Assembly (NCBI RefSeq): GCF_019175385.1
Contig: NC_083348.1
Span: 139,001 to 203,000 of the forward strand
Reading direction: 5' to 3'
DNA length: 64,000 nt
From: Lycium barbarum
Taxonomy: Eukaryota > Streptophyta > Magnoliopsida > Solanales > Solanaceae
Below the pieces are notes generated by a model, which had not been told where the DNA came from, searched no databases, and worked only from the letters and a program-made list of their open reading frames with translations. Positions 58,290 through 64,000 of this stretch are shown here, in pieces (the first letter of the stretch is position 1; every line of letters begins with the position of its first letter). The position numbers and the translations under genes are program-made.

Positions 58290-59449
58290 CTGACCACAGG
58301 CATAGCAAGCGTCTGAGCTCTGACGACATGGACCCGAATGTAACTTCCTACACTGGCTGCATCGTGGAACCGGTGGCCTCTTTCGACTATAATAACTTCC
58401 AAACTGGGAACCCGAAACTCTCGAGGTCTATCCCTAACTTGAGTAGATGGGGCGGTCAAATATCCTACCCGCAAATCGAGGGGGTGCACTAGTCGCAACT
58501 GACACAAATGCCCAGAGTATGACTGCCTCGATTCCCCTCTATACTCGCTACTAGCACTAACGGATCTAGCCCTCTTACTGTGCCCACTATCAACATCACG
58601 CTAACCTCGGCGCAGCTGCTGTTGCTCCCCTAAGTTCTGGGCGTGGATCTGGATATGGGAAATGTCCATCCCCTCCTATAGTGAAGCCGTTAAATAATCC
58701 TTGAAAAAATGTGGCCCTAAGCCATTCATAAATCTATGTACTCTATCTCCCATATCGGCTACCATAGACGGAGCATACCAGGACAATGAATTAAAGTGAA
58801 GGTTCTACTCCCGGGCACTTATATTCCCTTACTTAAGATTAAAGAATTTATCAGCTCTGGTCCGACAGACCTCGGGTGGAAAATAATGACAAATAAAAGC
58901 TTTCACGAACTCTTGCCAAACCGGGGGATGTGCATTCTCCCCTGTGGAAAAAATCCAATTATTGTACCAAAGGACTGCTATAACCCGGGGTCTATAAGAT
59001 GCCAACTGCACAAATTTAGTATCGGAGGCATGGATGATTTTCAACCTCCTCAACATTTCATCTATAAAACCTTGCGGATCTTCATTCGGCTTTGAACCAA
59101 AAAAATCTGGAGGATTTAAACTCATGAAATCACGAGCCCTTGCACTAATGGCTCTATCACCGGGACCTGCACTTTGTCGTTGAGCCTGAGCAGCAACCAA
59201 CTGAGTCAATAACTGAGTAGCCTCAGTCATTTGTTGACCCGAAGCACCCGGTGGAGGAACTGGAGGCATAGGAGCTGGGGTAGAGATCCCTTCTTGTTCT
59301 CCTAGAATAGGCTTAGTGTGGGAGGTATAAGAAGGAGCCTCATTATGGGATTCACCTTCTTCTACATTTATTGGCAGCTCTCTTTCCATTGGCCTTTCTG
59401 TCGTAGCCTTGCCCTTCTGGGCGGCGGTGGCTTTTGTCTTTACCGGCAT
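58240..59449 (-). pseudogene. gag: Element G gag (broken)
   Basis: I chose the Met at 59449 (MPVKTKATAAQKG), since the seven residues before it in the open frame are not family-like. A Pro-rich, Gln-rich N-terminus (MPPVPPPGASGQQM, LVAAQAQRQ), then ISARARDFMSLNPPDFFGS and ENAHPPVWQEFVKAF of the capsid. TAA at about 58829 and further TAGs downstream. The CCHC knuckle is intact: CYACGQVGHMMHDC (about 58265-58305). Confidence 0.85.
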
Positions 59450-59640
59450 CGCTAAAATCATAACACACAATTAGAGAAGAGGAAAGCTTATAACATGGCT
59501 CTATCGCACGACCTATTAAGAAGAAAGACGGTCATTTTTCCTAAATGCCCCGCAGCCTTTTCTTATAAGTGTGGCGCGCTTCACACGCATAAACAAGACT
59601 CTACTGGACACGGCTCGTAGACACACCCTAGGATGGAACT

Positions 59641-59652
59641 GCTCTGATACCA
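59641..59652 (-). promoter_or_regulatory. Primer binding site, element G
   Basis: TGGTATCAGAGC on the minus strand, four bases after the 5' LTR end. Confidence 0.85.
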
Positions 59653-59741
59653 CTTTTGTCACGACCTGACTAGGGGCCATCACGGGTACCCGGAGCTGAC
59701 TACCGAGCACCACCCATTATGCTAGTTAGCATACCTAGCTT

Positions 59742-59747
59742 GAACAC

Positions 59748-59782
<35 letters not shown>

Positions 59783-59790
59783 CATACATA
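59742..59790 (+). repeat. (CA)n(TA)n microsatellite
   Basis: In the G 5' LTR. A CATA run also lies at 60222-60245. Confidence 0.9.
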
Positions 59791-61600
59791 ATCTCTCACG
59801 GCTGTAAAAATGATATACAAAATACACACTGATGTGTCCATGAGACAACTACTATGCACAAATACATATCTACGAGCCTATACTATAATACTGAGATATA
59901 AGGACGGGACAGAACCCCGTCATACCCAAATATATACACAAAAGAATACATCAATGACTGGCATCTCTGGAGAAATAGAGTGCTCTTGTGTAGCTGCTGG
60001 ATAGCTCCTAAGAATCTGTACCGCCTCCCTGCCTACCTGTGGGCATGAACAAAACGTCCAAAAAAGAAAGGATGTCAGTACGAACAATGTACTAAGTACG
60101 TAAGTCATATACGATAACATAATAAGAAAACATAGAAAGCATAAGAGGGAAAGATAACTGTAGTTGCTCGCCTCTTGAGGTGGAATCATGCATGCTCACT
60201 TTTACCTTTCAAACATGTCACACATACATACATACATACATACATAATCTGGCTGAATCGATAACATCATTAGCCCGCGTCGGGCCTCCCGCGTCCGAGG
60301 CACGGTGTTATCATAAGCCACCCGCCATAGCAGTGTCATGCCCAGCCATCTAGGCACGGTGCTGTCATAAGCAGCCCGCCTTAGCGGTCTCATGCCCGGC
60401 CATCTAGGCACGGTATAATCTCGTCATTATATACTTATCATAAAGCATACATTAGAACTCAAGTAAAAGCTATAACTCTATCGGGGTGACGTAAGGTCGA
60501 GAATCCCCGATTCCATTATGAAGTAGCCATGGTCATCATGTCCCACCTTGAAGGAACTAGCATCATAAGGTGAGCCTAATAACAATGAATAACATCAAGA
60601 AATCATATATAAGGTTCATTAGCTTCATAAAAATATCATATCATAAACTTTAGAATCTCTAGACATGGATTCATCGTCGTCATTATCTTATCCATAACAC
60701 GTCTCTTATCATTATCTCATGAGTAACTCCTAATAGTCATAGGCTTATAGTTTTCGGGTAGAGGTAAGTCATGGAAAGAGAAAGGAATGTCATATTATAG
60801 GAATCACGCCTTAGGAAAAGAAGGGACTAGCCTCACATACCTTTATATCTTTTTAACTCTATTTCCTACTTGCTTGCCTTTCGAGCTCGCGATGCTACCT
60901 TCACGAGATTTTGTACTAAAATTAGACAACCGGAAACATACTTAAGCTTAAGCTAAAGCAACTAAAAGTTAATGGAAATTTGGCGACACTTCCTTTATTT
61001 TGACAACTTCTTCCATGAAATAAGATAACCCTCAACATCAATAAGAACACTCATGATAATATAATCAATAGATTCTTTAAGTTAAACATTGTTTACTTCT
61101 TAAATCTACCTTCAAGATCATCCATAACCATTCATCTATTATAACATCATATTCATTCTCATAAAATACTATTTTAATATCATTCGTATCATTCACCACA
61201 AGTTTGTACTCATAATATGTCAAGAACTATTATTCAAGTTAAGTCATTAATCAAGAGTATCACTATTTCTATATTTGTACTCCATATTCTGCTCCCTTTC
61301 ATAATCCAAGTCTTTTAACCTCTCAATACTCTTAATAACATGAATTGAACATAAAACTTACCTTTGATAATGTAGGAATGGACTTTGAATTGAACTATTT
61401 CACTTGGATAAAACCCTACTTCAACACCAAAGGAGAGTCTTGGTTTCCCCAAACACTCGAGAGTATCCTTGCACTTGATTATACTTATTCTTGGTGTTTA
61501 CTCCTTGATTTCCCTTGGATATATGATGATATAATGAGAGAATTTAGAACCTTCAAGACTTAGAGAGGGACTTAAATCTGAAAATTCGGAGCTCAACTAG

Positions 61601-61865
61601 TCTATTTATAGCTGAAACTGGAAAGTTCCAGAAAAGCGGTTCGATAAGAGGGTCGACGGTCACGTTGACGTGTCGACAGTCCGTCGACTTGCTCTATCAA
61701 CCTGCTTCTGCAGATCAGAAGTTGCAGAGTCCTATTGACGGTAGAGATCGACGGCCCGTCAACGTGTTGACGGTCCGTCGACGTATCTCGTCGATCTGCT
61801 TCTGCAGATCAGGATTTGCATAACATAGTGACGGTGCATATTGAAGGTCCGTCGATAATGTCTGA
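61601..61865 (-). promoter_or_regulatory. TCGACGGNCCGTCGA cluster and TATA box, G 5' LTR
   Basis: TATAAATAGA at 61601-61610. GTCGACGG, GACGGCCCGTC (about 61751) and TTGACGGTCCGTCGA (about 61768) lie upstream in minus sense. Same layout as in the 3' LTR, but with fewer copies of the ~21-bp unit. Confidence 0.7.
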
Positions 61866-62148
61866 TGTCTGCAGACTTCCCTGAATCTGGCCAGCCTGCG
61901 TCGGTTCAATCCGTTCAACTTCTAACCCCATAAATCACCAGGAATATCCGCTGGTACACTGTGCTCAAAATTCTCTACCTTAACTTTTCTCCAACAAGCT
62001 TTCTTCTTTTTTTCCCCAAATGTCTTTGAAATTTTAATTAGAATCATTAAGTATCCCTTCTTACTAGTAGGGGAATTATATACACCTTAACTTACGTTAG
62101 CCTATTCACTGCACACTGATATGAAATTTTTCGAGGTGTAACTATATA

Positions 62149-63666
62149 TCATGACTATGATATTGCGGTACCTTATTAATCAGCATTGTGAAGAGATTGT
62201 GATTTCTTTGTGGCTTATTATCTAGCCTTATTATTGATATTACTTGTGTGCCCTGGGTGGTACTGTATGGGACTGAATTGGTTGTTGATATTACATTGCA
62301 TAGTATTCATACTCATTTCCATAATTCAGTGATATTGCATGGTTTTGGTATTGATGATGGTAAGTGAGAGAGTGTAGCCTCTGAGGTTTCTGCAGGAGAG
62401 TGTAAAAGAAATATGAGAGTCTGTGATCCGAGGTCATTTATCGGAGTAGACTGAGTGTACGTTGCCCGAGGTTTCTTACCAGGAACGAATGAGTGTCCGA
62501 TGCCCGAAGTCTTTGCCGGGATCATGAGAGTGGGACATGGACTTCGCGGGTCCCCATGGGCTGTGCTGCCGAGATGTGATGTTCCATCATCGGAGTACAT
62601 GTGTACGGTGCATATGCACTGCATATATCATACCTACATTATTGCATTGCATTTTACCTATGATTTCGGTGACATGTTGTGATACTATTGTGATATACTG
62701 GTTCGGAATGATCATACTGAGACTTGGCATAGTTAGCTTTAGATGCTATAACATGGGTGATGACTTGTTATGATATAATTGTGATATACTGATTCAGATT
62801 AGCCATAGTTGGATTACTTGCTATAATTATAGCAGTGATCTTGGATTGGGAAAGCGTGGTATAGGGTGACCTTAATATGGGTCTCTAGGTTGGGTGAGTA
62901 ATGAATACTAGAACGACGAGAGAACTTTCCCTAAAAGCAAGAGTGAATTTTGTTATGATAGTTGACTAGTGATACTTCAACATTGTTGCCTATTGTATGT
63001 TATATGAACTATAAGGTGAGTGGTAATGTAGTCAAGCAAATGAACCCTTAAGGAAGAGTTAATGGATATAAGGAAGAGTTAATGGATATAAGAACCTTAT
63101 ATTTGTTGAGGCGAGTGGTAGGTGAGGTGTACTGTTGACTTAGTTTCGCCTACCATGGTTGTGTGTGAATTATTTTACTGTTATGTTGTTCTAATCATTG
63201 TTGGCCTATGATGCTTACCAGTACTAGTGTTGTACTGATACTACTCTTGCTACATCCGTTTTGGGGTGTAGAGTTTTTCAGGATATTGATTGATTGGAGT
63301 TTTCTAGAAGATGTACGGTGCCCTTCTTGAAGGCCTCCATCATTCTCATTCATAGATGGAGGTTGAGTCTTTATATTCATTTCTGTAATTAGTCTTCGAT
63401 CTTGTACTAATCTAGACCAGGTCATGGGAAAGAGTCGTATTTCTTAAACCAGGTCATGGGAAAGAGTCGTATTTCTTAAATTGTTGTAAACATTTTCGCT
63501 ATTTTGTCTATATATAATGGTTTTACTTCTGCATTTTGATTATGTTATAATTGGAGATCAATGAACCTTGTTCTTTGCTTGCAAATGATTCTTTTTTTGG
63601 ATTAAGAGTTTGCCTACTAAGGTGGGAATGATAGGTGCCCGCGCGATCCTAAAATAGGTCGTGATA
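62149..63666 (+). repeat. Element E 3' LTR, last piece
   Basis: It continues E after G and ends GGTCGTGATA, followed by TSD GAAAA. It aligns with 40704-41849. It contains a local duplication (AAGGAAGAGTTAATGGATAT, about 63050-63090) and another of CCAGGTCATGGGAAAGAGTC (about 63416 and 63450). Confidence 0.85.
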
Positions 63667-63671
63667 GAAAA

Positions 63672-63920
63672 CTGCCAAAATTTAATAGGTTCTAATACCA
63701 TGAGTCAATAGGACTAGATACGTAGAATTTAGAATATTTTAAAGATCTTGTACTTGTGATTTAATCTTTTTCTTTAAGTGTGATTTAATTGAAATTGCTG
63801 TCAAATAGACCTTTTGGCTAGGTCCTTGATATGTACTTTTGGTCTCTGGATTACGCAAGGAATAAAAGAAAGTTAATTCGGTTTCAATATTAGATTGTTC
63901 TAGATTATCTTTTTTTACTA
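63672..63920. other. Right flank of element E
   Basis: AT-rich sequence without a gene, continuous with 40003-40075 once E is removed. Confidence 0.5.
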
Positions 63921-64000
63921 TTCCCTCGATTTAAAAGAATATTTGTTTCCTTTTTTGGCAACGGTTTAATTCTAATTTTCTATAGGTCACGTTTAAGACC
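63921..64000 (+). mobile_element. MITE-like sequence running off the window
   Basis: ACTATTCCCTCGATTT, then AAAGAATATTTGTTTCC and ...GGTTTAATTCTAA...TAGGTCACG...TTTAAGACC, resemble the Solanaceae CTCCCTCCGTTTCAAAAAGAATG MITE. Its other end lies beyond the window. Confidence 0.5.

Larger units (their letters stand above)
49429..62143 (-). mobile_element. Gypsy/Tekay element G, full length, minus strand, TSD ATATA
   Basis: ATATA at 49424-49428 and 62144-62148 flanks the element. 5' LTR 59657-62143, PBS, gag-pol 54637-59449, polypurine tract 54434-54449, 3' LTR 49429-54433 split by F2. Length without F2 is about 10.3 kb, normal for Tekay/Del. The coding region is the best preserved in the window: nearly collinear, with mostly single nonsense substitutions. 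Confidence 0.9.
59657..62143 (-). repeat. Element G 5' LTR (2,487 bp)
   Basis: It begins in minus sense at 62143 (AGTTACACCTCG, first base changed from T) and ends GTGACA at 59657. It lacks F2 and so shows the empty site. It also lacks a short block present in the other LTR near 50090-50130. Confidence 0.9.
40076..63666 (+). mobile_element. Non-autonomous element E with two nested insertions in its 3' LTR
   Basis: 5' LTR 40077-41849, internal region 41850-45666, and a 3' LTR in three pieces: 45667-46606, 49034-49428 and 62149-63666. GAAAA at 40071-40075 and 63667-63671 is the target duplication (one extra A on the left). LTR starts TGTAACGACCC; ends GTGACA and GTGATA. No gag-pol. The internal region carries an antisense plant-transposon-like pseudogene. 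Solo LTR F1 and element G sit in the 3' LTR. U5 and the leader resemble element B, a plausible past helper family. Confidence 0.8.

Noticed and set aside
58139..58492. 117-codon plus-strand frame
   Set aside because: It is opposite the G gag zinc knuckle and protease start, whose minus-strand motifs are clear.
1..64000. CRISPR arrays, rRNA, tRNA genes or bacterial operons
   Set aside because: None seen. Regular repeats here are microsatellites, minisatellites or LTR words, and the tRNA-like matches are primer binding sites.

Overview
The window is plant nuclear DNA made almost entirely of nested Ty3/gypsy LTR retrotransposons. I see no intact host gene. LTRs of about 2.4-2.9 kb with TGTAACGACC- or TGTCACGACC-type ends, initiator-Met tRNA primer sites (TGGTATCAGAGCC) and a C-terminal chromodomain in pol point to the Tekay/Del chromovirus clade. 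The repeat families and MITEs look like those of Solanaceae; I cannot name the genus.

Layout. 1-3739: low-copy-looking flank, a roughly 250-bp tandem duplication whose first unit carries a solo LTR (635-1522, TSD GGTAG), a small MITE-like insertion with a 9-bp direct repeat, and an unidentified repeat. 3740-15585: gypsy family A arranged LTR-internal-LTR-internal, truncated at both ends; both internal regions carry the same four nonsense codons. 15586-21111: the only host-like stretch, with a broken SLAH-type anion-channel fragment (two exons) fused head-on to a broken, partly triplicated DEAD-box helicase fragment. 21112-36315: gypsy element B (5' LTR truncated, pol decayed), whose 3' LTR is split by non-autonomous element C (28031-34286). 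36316-40002: two LTRs of family D in inverted orientation. 40076-63671: a three-level nest. Non-autonomous element E carries an antisense plant-transposon-like pseudogene; its 3' LTR is split by solo LTR F1 and by full-length Tekay element G (minus strand), and G's 3' LTR is split by solo LTR F2. 63672-64000: flank with the start of a MITE.

How the parts relate. A, B and G carry gag-pol remnants; C and E keep only LTRs, primer site and leader and would have depended on such proteins in trans. Nothing here is currently competent. In several LTR families the part just upstream of the TATA box contains a cluster of short CG-rich inverted-repeat words (ACGGNCCGT cores in D, F2 and G; CCGCTNNAGCGG in B and E), although the surrounding U3 sequences are otherwise unlike. 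E and B also share a 21-bp-period minirepeat in the leader (TTGGTATC units) that resembles both the primer site and the sequence occupying the usual polypurine-tract position. These two patterns are the best candidates for something not described.
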